From assembly GCA_018057635.1 (NCBI GenBank), contig JAGPDJ010000147.1, positions 1-5,197 of the forward strand: 5,197 bases of DNA, read 5' to 3'. Shown here piece after piece: positions 1-5,197 of the stretch. Every line of letters starts with the position of its first letter. Position 1 is the first letter of the stretch. This DNA comes from Ferruginibacter sp. (GTDB lineage Bacteria > Bacteroidota > Bacteroidia > Chitinophagales > Chitinophagaceae). The notes beneath the pieces were generated by a model that did no database searches, had not been told where the DNA came from, and saw only the letters and a list, made by a program, of their open reading frames with translations. Position numbers and translations under genes: made by a program.

Positions 1-259
1 GCCAATGACCAAATAACATTGTTCCGATGGCTGCGCTAAAAATTACAACGGTAGCAGTGCCATTTCGTAACCATCCAACTGGTAATTCTCCGATCATGAT
101 ATCTCGTAAAGTACCTCCGCCGATTGCAGTAACAAAAGAAAGGATCAGCACACCAAACGGGTCCAGCTTTTTCTCCATGGCAAAAAAGGCACCGGATACT
201 GCAAATGAAAATGTTCCGGCAATATCAATAAAATATAGGAACCCTGTATCGATGGGCAT
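1..259 (-). CDS. TRIC / UPF0126 (YicG-like) membrane protein, N-terminal part, cut by window edge
   Basis: Reading the minus strand from an ATG at 259-257 gives an open frame of 86 codons to the window edge; the C-terminal part is outside. The product starts MPIDTGFLYFIDIAGTFSFA and continues through a hydrophobic helix with a SGAFFAMEKKLDPFGV stretch, then FVTAIGGGTLRDIMIGELPV, then another hydrophobic segment. This glycine-rich GGGTLRD signature after a first helix is characteristic of the UPF0126/TRIC family, small inner-membrane proteins of about 200 residues made of two repeated three-helix units; prokaryotic TRIC homologues form trimeric cation (K+) channels. About one repeat is visible. 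The ATG is the only in-frame start before an upstream stop near 310. No Shine-Dalgarno is obvious. It lies 103 bp downstream of the E1 gene on the same strand, so co-transcription is possible but unproven. Family call is firm; substrate is from family knowledge only. Confidence 0.88.
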   Translation of the reverse strand, partial: MPIDTGFLYFIDIAGTFSFAVSGAFFAMEKKLDPFGVLILSFVTAIGGGTLRDIMIGELPVGWLRNGTATVVIFSAAIGTMLFGHW

Positions 260-362
260 AAAAGGTAATTGATCTTGATAACACTTATGATACCATGAAA
301 TAAACAAATTGTTTTAAACTTATCAGGTTACCTGCTGCAATTTGCCTGTAACGGGAATTTAA
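260..362. other. Intergenic gap between E1 gene and TRIC gene, no clear signal
   Basis: This 103-bp gap separates two minus-strand genes. I see no TAnnTTTG box on the minus strand and no stem followed by a T-run, so neither a separate promoter for the TRIC gene nor a terminator for the E1 gene can be supported. The only symmetry is a short palindrome, CAGGT-T-ACCTG, at 324-334. Confidence 0.5.
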
Positions 363-2738
363 TTACTCCGCCATCATTTCTTTTATCACTTTCACAATAT
401 CTTCTGTATTGGGTTTACTGAAATAATCGCCATCGCTACCATAAGAAGGCCTGTGTGCTTTTCCGGTGATTGTTCTGGGCGATACATCCAGGTGCCTGTA
501 ACCTCCCTGTTCTTCCATCACCATATTGAACATATAAGCTGCAGCACCGCCCGGTACATCTTCATCTATAAATACAATCCGGTTTGTTTTTTTAAGTGAT
601 TCAAGAATCCTGTGATTGATGTCAAAAGGAAGTAATGTCTGTACATCGGCCACTTCACAGCTGACACCCATTTTTTCAAGTGTTTCTGCAGCTTCCATTA
701 CTATCCTTAAAGTAGAACCATAAGTAACGATGGTAATATCTGTACCTTCTTTTACTATTTCCGGAATCCCTAACGGTACAGTATATTCGAGCAAATTGGA
801 TGGAAGTTTTTCCTTTAACCTGTAGCCATTAAGGCATTCTATCACGAGCCCCGGATCATTGCTCTGCAATAGTGTATTGTACATGCCTACGGCCTGGGTC
901 ATATTACGTGGCACACACACATACATTCCTCTTAATGAATTGATGATCATTCCCATCGGTGATCCGCTGTGCCAGATGCCTTCCAGCCGGTGGCCCCTGG
1001 TGCGTACGATCAGCGGAACACTTTGTTGCCCGGCAGTTCGAAAGTGCGTGGTGCAAACATCATCACTTAACGGCTGCAGGCCATATAATAAATAATCGAG
1101 GTATTGTATTTCTGCAATAGGCCTTAGGCCGCGTAGCGCCATACCAATTCCCTGGCCAATAATGCTGAGTTCCCGTATACCGGTATCAAATATCCTCAGT
1201 TTTCCATGCTTTTCCTGTAAACCGCTAAAGCCCTGGTTCACATCTCCGATCTGTCCTAAATCTTCACCAAATGCCGTAACCTTATCATTAACAGAAAATA
1301 AGCGGTCGAAATAATTATTCAATACTTCAAAGCCATTTACCAAAGGACTACTTTCATCATACTGGAGCGGAATAACCGGTACTTTTAAAGCAGACTTTGG
1401 CCCTTCATTGTATAAATATGCATCATACATTTGGGAGTATTGCCTGTGTAATTCTGTATAAAATTGTGCTACTGCTTTGGATTCTGTTAAACTCATATCC
1501 ATCTGATCAAGTGCAGTTGCAAGCGTTTTTAAAATATCCCTTCGCATCGGATCTCTAAAAGATGACAATTCATTTATAACTCCACGGATTCCGGGGTTAC
1601 TGTGTGCTGCATTATTCAACACGTTCATGGCGCCCGATAATAATTCTTTCAATGGACCTGTGTACTTCTCCCATGCATGCTGTTTACTCTCTTTTACTGA
1701 TAATACAGCGTTCTCTTCAATAGCAATTAATTCATCTTCTTCTGCCAAAGCATTTTCCAGTATCCATACCCTCATTTGCTTCAGGCAGTCCCACTCTTTT
1801 TCCCAAGTAAGCCTGTCGGCAGTCTTGTAACGTTCATGGCTACCCGAAGTTGAATGGCCTTGTGGCTGAGTAATCTCTTCCACATGAAAAATGGCCGGTG
1901 TATGTGTTTCCCGTATTTTTTCAACAGCATGCTCCAGCACTTCGCACATGCCTGCATAATCCCAGCCTTTCAGTTTATATATTTCTATACCGTTGCTATC
2001 GTCCGTTTTTTGCAATCCCGATAAGGCATCTGAGATTGAACCCTTGGTTGTCTGGTATTTTTTAGGTACAGATATTCCGTACCCGTTATCCCATACAAAC
2101 ACTGCCAACGGAACCTGCAATACCCCGGCTGCATTCAGTGTTTCCCAAAAATGGCCTTCACTGGTTGATGCATCACCGATGGTACAAAAACAGATCTCAT
2201 TACCATTATCTGACAAGCCGGTATATTTTTTCAAAGCCTCAATTTCCCTGAACGACTTGGAAGCGAATGCCATACCCAAAGCACGGGGCATCTGGCCGGC
2301 GGTTGGAGCAATATCTGATGAAACATTTTTGAGTCCTGCTAAGTCAAGCCAGTTGCCATTTTCATCTACAAATTTGGTAGCAAAATGGGCATTCATCTGT
2401 CTTCCTGCGCTAAATGGGTCATTTTTTACATCCGGATCTGCATAAAGCTGCGAAAAAAACTGCTCTACAGTTGCCAGTCCGCTAGAAAACATAAAGGTCT
2501 GGTCACGGTAATACCCCGATCTGAAGTCACCCGGTTTGAAGAATTTGGCCATAGCTACCTGAGCCACTTCTTTTCCATCACCAAAAATGCCGAATTTCGC
2601 CTTACCGGTAAGCACTTCTTTGCGTCCCAACAGGCTTGTTTCCCTGCTTTCGCAACATATACGGTAGTCCTTTAAAACCTCATTCCGGAAGAGGTCGAAA
2701 CTTAATTTTTCCTGTAACGCAGTATCTTTATTTTCCAT
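363..2738 (-). CDS. Fused 2-oxoacid dehydrogenase E1 alpha/beta (branched-chain type likely)
   Basis: This 791-residue protein is a thiamine-diphosphate-dependent E1 component with both subunits in one chain. It should decarboxylate a 2-oxoacid and pass the acyl group to lipoyl-E2 in the cytoplasm. The alpha half (about 35-360) has YYRDQ (76-80), the cofactor/Mg motif GD at 188-189 ending in DNGYGIS (217-223, metal ligand N218), and the active-site loop GHSTS (294-298), which resembles the GHHSTSDD loop of branched-chain E1 more than the HSMSD of pyruvate E1. Residues 331-363 match the alpha C-terminal helix. A linker of about 100 residues follows. The beta half has GEDLG (491-495), the ThDP-binding glutamate E523 in IREL, HSGSP (590-594), and a transketolase C-terminal domain (about 660-785). 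The linker makes it longer than the roughly 660-690-residue fused E1 proteins also found in this phylum. No E2 or E3 gene is adjacent. The first in-frame ATG follows a -7 box by 17 bp. Fused E1 is firm; the substrate is inferred. Confidence 0.93.
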   Translation of the reverse strand: MENKDTALQEKLSFDLFRNEVLKDYRICCESRETSLLGRKEVLTGKAKFGIFGDGKEVAQVAMAKFFKPGDFRSGYYRDQTFMFSSGLATVEQFFSQLYADPDVKNDPFSAGRQMNAHFATKFVDENGNWLDLAGLKNVSSDIAPTAGQMPRALGMAFASKSFREIEALKKYTGLSDNGNEICFCTIGDASTSEGHFWETLNAAGVLQVPLAVFVWDNGYGISVPKKYQTTKGSISDALSGLQKTDDSNGIEIYKLKGWDYAGMCEVLEHAVEKIRETHTPAIFHVEEITQPQGHSTSGSHERYKTADRLTWEKEWDCLKQMRVWILENALAEEDELIAIEENAVLSVKESKQHAWEKYTGPLKELLSGAMNVLNNAAHSNPGIRGVINELSSFRDPMRRDILKTLATALDQMDMSLTESKAVAQFYTELHRQYSQMYDAYLYNEGPKSALKVPVIPLQYDESSPLVNGFEVLNNYFDRLFSVNDKVTAFGEDLGQIGDVNQGFSGLQEKHGKLRIFDTGIRELSIIGQGIGMALRGLRPIAEIQYLDYLLYGLQPLSDDVCTTHFRTAGQQSVPLIVRTRGHRLEGIWHSGSPMGMIINSLRGMYVCVPRNMTQAVGMYNTLLQSNDPGLVIECLNGYRLKEKLPSNLLEYTVPLGIPEIVKEGTDITIVTYGSTLRIVMEAAETLEKMGVSCEVADVQTLLPFDINHRILESLKKTNRIVFIDEDVPGGAAAYMFNMVMEEQGGYRHLDVSPRTITGKAHRPSYGSDGDYFSKPNTEDIVKVIKEMMAE

Positions 2739-2755
2739 ATTGCTTTAATGTAAGG

Positions 2756-2763
2756 CAAAAATA
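2756..2763 (-). promoter_or_regulatory. -7 promoter box for the E1 gene (candidate)
   Basis: On the minus strand TATTTTTG fits the Bacteroidota primary-sigma -7 consensus TAnnTTTG. It ends 17 bp before the E1 ATG at 2738, giving a short leader of roughly ten bases. No TTG or TTTG is found at the expected 19-23 bp upstream; the nearest TTTG (2797-2794) is 30 bp away. The call therefore rests on the -7 element and its position alone. Confidence 0.4.
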
Positions 2764-2833
2764 TTGATTTTAGCTGTCTTTGTTAAATATCTGCAAAGCA
2801 CGTAACAATTTTATGTCTAATAAAACGTTTTTG

Positions 2834-2841
2834 TATCTTTG
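2834..2841 (+). promoter_or_regulatory. -7 promoter box for the DUF1573 operon (candidate)
   Basis: TATCTTTG is an exact match to the TAnnTTTG consensus of Bacteroidota promoters. It ends 22 bp before the ATG at 2864. The -33 region is weak: TTTATG at 2810-2815 is the only TTTG-like string at a suitable spacing (about 18 bp). It would drive both DUF1573 genes, since no box is seen between them. Confidence 0.5.
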
Positions 2842-2863
2842 AATTCGCTTAAATAATCAGAAA

Positions 2864-3328
2864 ATGAAAAAAATAGCTTTCATAGCAGGTTTTTGTTGTC
2901 TTTCAATGGCTGTTTTTTCACAACAAAATGATGTTGCAACAACGGTTGTAACTGAAAAAAAGATAGCCGAAGAAACCCTTTTGTTAAAGGAAGAGATATA
3001 TGATTTTGGCAAAATACCACAGGGAAAACCGGTTCATCATACATTTACAGTAACGAACTCGGGGAAATCCCCGTTGAAAATTGTAAATGTTCAGGCGAGC
3101 TGTGGATGTACAACACCAGAATGGGAAAAAGATAAAGATATACCTGCTGGAGAAAACAGTGATATAAAAGTAGGCTATAATGCAGCATCAGAAGGGGCAT
3201 TTTCAAAATTCATCACCATTACTTACAATGGCACACAAACAAAACAAATAACTATCAAGGGCGAGGTTTGGAAAACACCAACAACCAGCGCTCCTGAAAA
3301 CAATAGTTTAAACGATTTAAAAAACTAA
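2864..3328 (+). CDS. Secreted DUF1573 protein, first of tandem pair
   Basis: A 154-residue protein beginning with a classical export signal: MKK, a hydrophobic core to about residue 18, then FSQQ with likely signal-peptidase I cleavage near 19-20. Residues 46-135 form one DUF1573 domain, an Ig-like beta-sandwich related to the ASPM/SPD-2/Hydin fold. It is recognised by YDFGKIPQGKPV (46-57), HTFTVTNSGKSPL (59-71), the ASCGCTTPEW segment (C80, C82), and the closing ITIKGEV. A short polar tail follows. The function of DUF1573 is not established; the domain is very common in exported Bacteroidota proteins. The Cys-Gly-Cys motif could bind metal, form a disulfide or cap the fold, but nothing here decides. 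It is first in a two-gene operon; the next gene starts 27 bp downstream and its domain is about 40-45% identical by eye. Cys11-Cys12 lie inside the hydrophobic core and do not make a good lipobox. Confidence 0.9.
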   Translation: MKKIAFIAGFCCLSMAVFSQQNDVATTVVTEKKIAEETLLLKEEIYDFGKIPQGKPVHHTFTVTNSGKSPLKIVNVQASCGCTTPEWEKDKDIPAGENSDIKVGYNAASEGAFSKFITITYNGTQTKQITIKGEVWKTPTTSAPENNSLNDLKN

Positions 3329-3355
3329 AAACTACATTTTAAAATTAAAAACAAT

Positions 3356-3862
3356 ATGAAAAAATTATTATTCTCAATTACTGCATTGCTTTTAACAACA
3401 GTTTTATTTGCTCAGAAGAAAGCTGATGATGTGGCTAAATTCAAAACAGAAACTATTGATCTGGGTAAATTACAGCAAGGAAATCCTACTGTTGCTACTT
3501 TTAGTGTTGCCAATATTGGTACAGAACCATTGATCATTGAACAGGCCAACCCTACTTGCGGATGTACCATCAGTGATTATACAAAAGAACCTATTGCAAA
3601 CGGAAAAGCAGGAACTATTAAAGCAACTTATAATGCTGCAAATGTTGGTGCATTTGAAAAACATTTGACTGTAAAATTTGCTGGTGTTGACCAGGTAAAA
3701 AGTATTACTATCAAAGGTGAGGTTTTAAGCAAAGAAGATTTTGCTAAATTGAACCCGGCATCTGAAGAAGTAAAAGCAACAACAACAGAAGCAACAGCTC
3801 CGGTTAAATCTAAAACTGCAGCAACTTCTGATGAAAAGAAAAAACAACAAACCAAGAACTAA
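3356..3862 (+). CDS. Secreted DUF1573 protein, second of tandem pair
   Basis: A 168-residue paralogue of the preceding protein. The signal peptide MKKLLFSITALLLTTVLFAQ has a likely cleavage after A19. One DUF1573 domain spans about 32-123: DLGKLQQGNP, ATFSVANIGTEPLIIEQANP, TCGC at 67-70 (C68, C70), TYNAANVGAFEKH and SITIKGEV. The last 35 or so residues are a low-complexity Thr/Ala/Lys/Glu tail ending KKKQQTKN. This is probably disordered, and much longer and more charged than the tail of its neighbour. The 27-bp A/T-rich gap upstream contains no promoter box, so the two genes are probably co-transcribed and arose by tandem duplication. The role is unknown; periplasmic or surface location is inferred from the signal peptide. 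The stop codon lies in the stem of a small hairpin (3854-3877), and an intrinsic terminator follows about 30 bp later. Confidence 0.9.
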   Translation: MKKLLFSITALLLTTVLFAQKKADDVAKFKTETIDLGKLQQGNPTVATFSVANIGTEPLIIEQANPTCGCTISDYTKEPIANGKAGTIKATYNAANVGAFEKHLTVKFAGVDQVKSITIKGEVLSKEDFAKLNPASEEVKATTTEATAPVKSKTAATSDEKKKQQTKN

Positions 3863-3877
3863 GTTTTTTTAGTTCTT
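3854..3877 (+). repeat. Inverted repeat overlapping the stop codon of the second DUF1573 gene
   Basis: AAGAACTAA (3854-3862) and TTAGTTCTT (3869-3877) are perfect 9-bp reverse complements around a 6-base loop, GTTTTT. The stop codon TAA (3860-3862) is inside the left arm. It is followed by an A-run rather than a T-run, so it is not itself a plus-strand terminator. It may stabilise the mRNA 3' end next to the real terminator. Confidence 0.55.
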
Positions 3878-3892
3878 AAAAAATCTTATAAT

Positions 3893-3923
3893 AAAAGGCC
3901 CCTCAAACAAAGGGGTCTTTTTT
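3893..3923 (+). terminator. Rho-independent terminator of the DUF1573 operon
   Basis: AAAAGGCCCC (3893-3902) pairs with GGGGTCTTTT (3912-3921): a 10-bp stem with one G-U wobble, around a 9-base loop (3903-3911), continuing into a T-run to 3923. The GC core with an A-tract before and a T-tract after is a textbook intrinsic terminator. The A-tract means it could also work in the reverse direction, although no minus-strand gene is seen reading into it. Confidence 0.88.
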
Positions 3924-3924
3924 C

Positions 3925-3955
3925 TTGACTGATTTCATAACTTCATGTATAGTTG
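3925..3955 (+). promoter_or_regulatory. Promoter candidate for the protease gene
   Basis: TTG at 3925-3927 and TATAGTTG at 3948-3955 are separated by 20 bp. This is the spacing and order of the Bacteroidota TTG...TAnnTTTG promoter, with one mismatch in the -7 box (G for the first T of TTTG). It begins just after the terminator and would give a leader of about 40 bases before the ATG at 4005. Confidence 0.42.
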
Positions 3956-4004
3956 CCTGTAATAATTCAACTGTAAACCAATCAACATCCCTAAATAAAT
4001 AAAA

Positions 4005-4892
4005 ATGTTCATTTCTGCTATAGAAAGGGTATCTAAATTCACAAGGCCGGTAAATTCTGTTATGAGAATGTATGGCGGCAAACAACTGATTCCCGGCTCG
4101 TCTACCATATTTTTTGTAAACGACAAGGGATATGCCATAACCTGTAAACATGTAATGGAGCTGCTTGCCGGTGCCGAGAACATCAATAAGCATTTTTATG
4201 AATTTAAGAATGAACGGCAGCAAATTGCCAATGGCGGAAAATACAAAGCGCATTTAAAAGGCCTGGAATTAAAATACAAATACAACCCTGAAACACTTAT
4301 ACAGGTTAAAAATAATTTTATTGATTGTGTTGATTCAATGAGTGGTTTCACTTTTCACCTGCATCCTACACTTGACCTTGCTATTTTAAAATTCAACGAC
4401 TACAAAACATTGCATTACCATGAATGCGCTAAGTTTCTAAAAGACACATCCCGGATCAAACAGGGAAAATTCCTTTGTCGCCTTGGATTCCCGTTTCCTG
4501 AGTTCAATAATTTTACATTCAATGCTGCGAATGATGATATAGAATGGACCAAAGAGGGTATTTCACATTCTCCCCAATTTCCCATTGAAGGTATGGTTAC
4601 CCGTTTCCTGGCAGAAAAAAATCAATTATATGGTATTGAACTGAGTACACCCGGATTGCGAGGACAAAGTGGCGGCCCCTTATTTGATGAAAAAGGAACT
4701 GTTTACGGCATGCAATTTTCTACCAAACACCTTCACCTGGGATTTGACCTGGTTGACAAAGAAATTATGGTAAACAATGGAGTAAAAAAAATATCGGATT
4801 ATTCTTTTCTTCACCTCGGCCAATGCATACATGCAGATGCGATCAAAGCATTTTTAAAAGAGCATGATGTTGAGTTTTATGAAGAAGATTAA
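4005..4892 (+). CDS. Trypsin-like serine protease (chymotrypsin fold), no visible signal peptide
   Basis: A 295-residue protein with the three landmarks of a chymotrypsin-fold (S1/HtrA-like, Trypsin_2-type) protease in the right order. The histidine lies in GYAITCKHV (H49), the aspartate in HPTLDLAILKF (D124) and the nucleophile in GLRGQSGGPLFDEKG (S222). The later VYGMQF strand matches the usual segment after the Ser loop. The triad is intact, so activity is expected. The N-terminus MFISAIERVSKFTRPVNSVM has no Lys-rich start plus hydrophobic core, so I see no signal peptide or membrane anchor and infer a cytoplasmic location. There is no PDZ domain. About 75 residues between H49 and D124 include a Lys-rich insert. 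The start is the first ATG after an in-frame TAA at 3996-3998. The gene is apparently monocistronic, between a terminator and a repeat hairpin. Substrate and role are unknown. Confidence 0.85.
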   Translation: MFISAIERVSKFTRPVNSVMRMYGGKQLIPGSSTIFFVNDKGYAITCKHVMELLAGAENINKHFYEFKNERQQIANGGKYKAHLKGLELKYKYNPETLIQVKNNFIDCVDSMSGFTFHLHPTLDLAILKFNDYKTLHYHECAKFLKDTSRIKQGKFLCRLGFPFPEFNNFTFNAANDDIEWTKEGISHSPQFPIEGMVTRFLAEKNQLYGIELSTPGLRGQSGGPLFDEKGTVYGMQFSTKHLHLGFDLVDKEIMVNNGVKKISDYSFLHLGQCIHADAIKAFLKEHDVEFYEED

Positions 4893-4895
4893 TTT

Positions 4896-5003
4896 GGTTC
4901 GAGGTTTGAGGTTTGAAGTTTGAGGTTTGAAGACAATTCCACTAAAACCCGAACTTCGAACATCAAACTTCAAACATCAAACTACAAACTTCAAACTACA
5001 AAC
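4896..5003. repeat. Inverted array of 7-bp repeats (RGTTYGA / WWCRAAC) forming a long hairpin
   Basis: The left arm (4896-4930) holds five consecutive heptamers: GGTTCGA, GGTTTGA twice, AGTTTGA, GGTTTGA. The right arm (4948-5003) holds eight consecutive heptamers in inverse orientation: CCCGAAC, TTCGAAC, ATCAAAC, TTCAAAC, ATCAAAC, TACAAAC, TTCAAAC, TACAAAC. Bases 4896-4932 can pair with 4954-4990: 30 of 37 positions are Watson-Crick and 3 more are G-U, around a 21-base loop (4933-4953). The array starts 3 bp after the protease stop codon. No T-run follows, so a standard terminator is not supported. Similar degenerate TTTGARG heptads occur between genes in other Bacteroidota genomes as far as I recall; the function is unknown. 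Confidence 0.85.
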
Positions 5004-5007
5004 ATCT

Positions 5008-5015
5008 TATATTTG
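5008..5015 (+). promoter_or_regulatory. -7 promoter box of the aminotransferase gene, likely leaderless
   Basis: TATATTTG is an exact TAnnTTTG match, ending only 4 bp (CCCC) before the ATG at 5020. Transcription from such a box would begin at or within a few bases of the start codon, so the mRNA would be leaderless or nearly so. The expected -33 position falls in the heptad repeat and shows no TTG. Confidence 0.55.
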
Positions 5016-5019
5016 CCCC

Positions 5020-5197
5020 ATGTTATCAATCAGTAAAAGAGGCATAGAAATGCCGGCATCGCCCATCAGAAAACTGGTTCCTTATGCAGAGGCAGCCAAG
5101 AAAAGGGGTACTAAGGTTTACCATTTAAATATTGGCCAACCGGATATTGAAACACCGGCAAGTATATTGGATGCAGTAAAGAACTGTAACATTAAAG
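5020..5197 (+). CDS. PLP-dependent aminotransferase (class I/II), N-terminal part, cut by window edge
   Basis: The open frame from the ATG at 5020 runs 59 codons to the window end. It reads MLSISKRGIEMPASPIRKLV, then PYAEAAKKRGTKVYHLNIGQ, then PDIETPASILDAV. The SP(I)RKL segment followed by a strand into NIGQPD and TP is the N-terminal signature of fold-type I aminotransferases of the aspartate-aminotransferase family: the helix, then the Gly-x-Pro-Asp substrate-binding loop. The PLP lysine and all later motifs lie outside the window, so the substrate cannot be told. Full-length members have about 390-400 residues. A second in-frame ATG is at codon 11, but the family-like N-terminus and the promoter spacing favour the first. 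The gene follows the heptad repeat and has its own promoter box, so it is probably not co-transcribed with the protease. Confidence 0.88.
   Translation, partial: MLSISKRGIEMPASPIRKLVPYAEAAKKRGTKVYHLNIGQPDIETPASILDAVKNCNIK

Noticed and set aside
27..272. An 81-codon plus-strand open frame at the left edge
   Set aside because: The minus strand here encodes a clear TRIC/UPF0126 N-terminus with the GGGTLRD signature; the plus frame is its shadow.
324..334. Palindrome CAGGT-T-ACCTG as an operator or terminator
   Set aside because: It is only 11 bp with a one-base centre, has no T-run, and no neighbouring promoter box supports an operator.
1993..2445. A 150-codon plus-strand open frame inside the E1 gene
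   Set aside because: It is antisense to a well-conserved region of the E1 alpha half, including the ThDP motif, and its product has no recognisable domain. The other plus-strand open frames within 859-2675 are rejected for the same reason.
2864..2905. Lipoprotein signal in the first DUF1573 protein (Cys11-Cys12)
   Set aside because: The residues before the cysteines (IAGF) do not make a lipobox and the cysteines sit inside the hydrophobic core; a signal-peptidase I site near FSQ fits better.
3903..4253. Minus-strand open frames of 116 and 83 codons facing the DUF1573 terminator
   Set aside because: They overlap the N-terminal half of the protease gene, including the catalytic His region, and their products look like nothing known; one begins within the terminator hairpin.
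4896..5003. CRISPR array
   Set aside because: The repeats are 7 bp, contiguous and inverted between the two arms, with no spacers and no cas genes nearby.
4896..5003. Intrinsic terminator for the protease gene
   Set aside because: The hairpin is far longer than normal, is A/T-rich, and no T-run follows the right arm.

Overview
The window looks like an ordinary chromosomal segment of a Bacteroidota bacterium, most likely of the Chitinophagaceae or a near relative. The reasons are: A/T-rich intergenic DNA; several TAnnTTTG-type -7 promoter boxes and no clear Shine-Dalgarno sequences; a fused E1 alpha/beta 2-oxoacid dehydrogenase of about 790 residues; a tandem pair of secreted DUF1573 proteins; and a heptameric GTTTGAR-type intergenic repeat. 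The genus assignment is inference. No mobile element, CRISPR array, tRNA or rRNA is visible.

Layout. On the minus strand, bases 1-259 hold the N-terminal part of a TRIC/UPF0126 (YicG-like) membrane protein that runs off the left edge. Upstream of it on the same strand lies the large E1 gene (363-2738). A divergent intergenic region (2739-2863) carries a -7 box for each direction. On the plus strand, two DUF1573 genes (2864-3328 and 3356-3862) form a small operon that ends in a strong intrinsic terminator (about 3893-3923). Next is a lone trypsin-like serine protease (4005-4892) with an intact His/Asp/Ser triad and no visible signal peptide, preceded by its own promoter candidate. A 108-bp inverted array of 7-bp repeats (4896-5003) follows. 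The window ends in the first 59 codons of a class I/II PLP-dependent aminotransferase (5020-5197), whose -7 box lies 4 bp before the ATG, suggesting a leaderless mRNA.

How the genes relate. The E1 enzyme (2-oxoacid decarboxylation, most like branched-chain E1) and the aminotransferase are both amino-acid metabolism genes, but they lie on opposite strands with unrelated genes between them, so joint function is not shown. The DUF1573 pair are paralogues sharing a Cys-Gly-Cys motif. I do not see a convincing new multi-gene system. The points most worth a second look are the heptad hairpin, the apparently cytoplasmic trypsin-like protease, the DUF1573 pair and the leaderless start.
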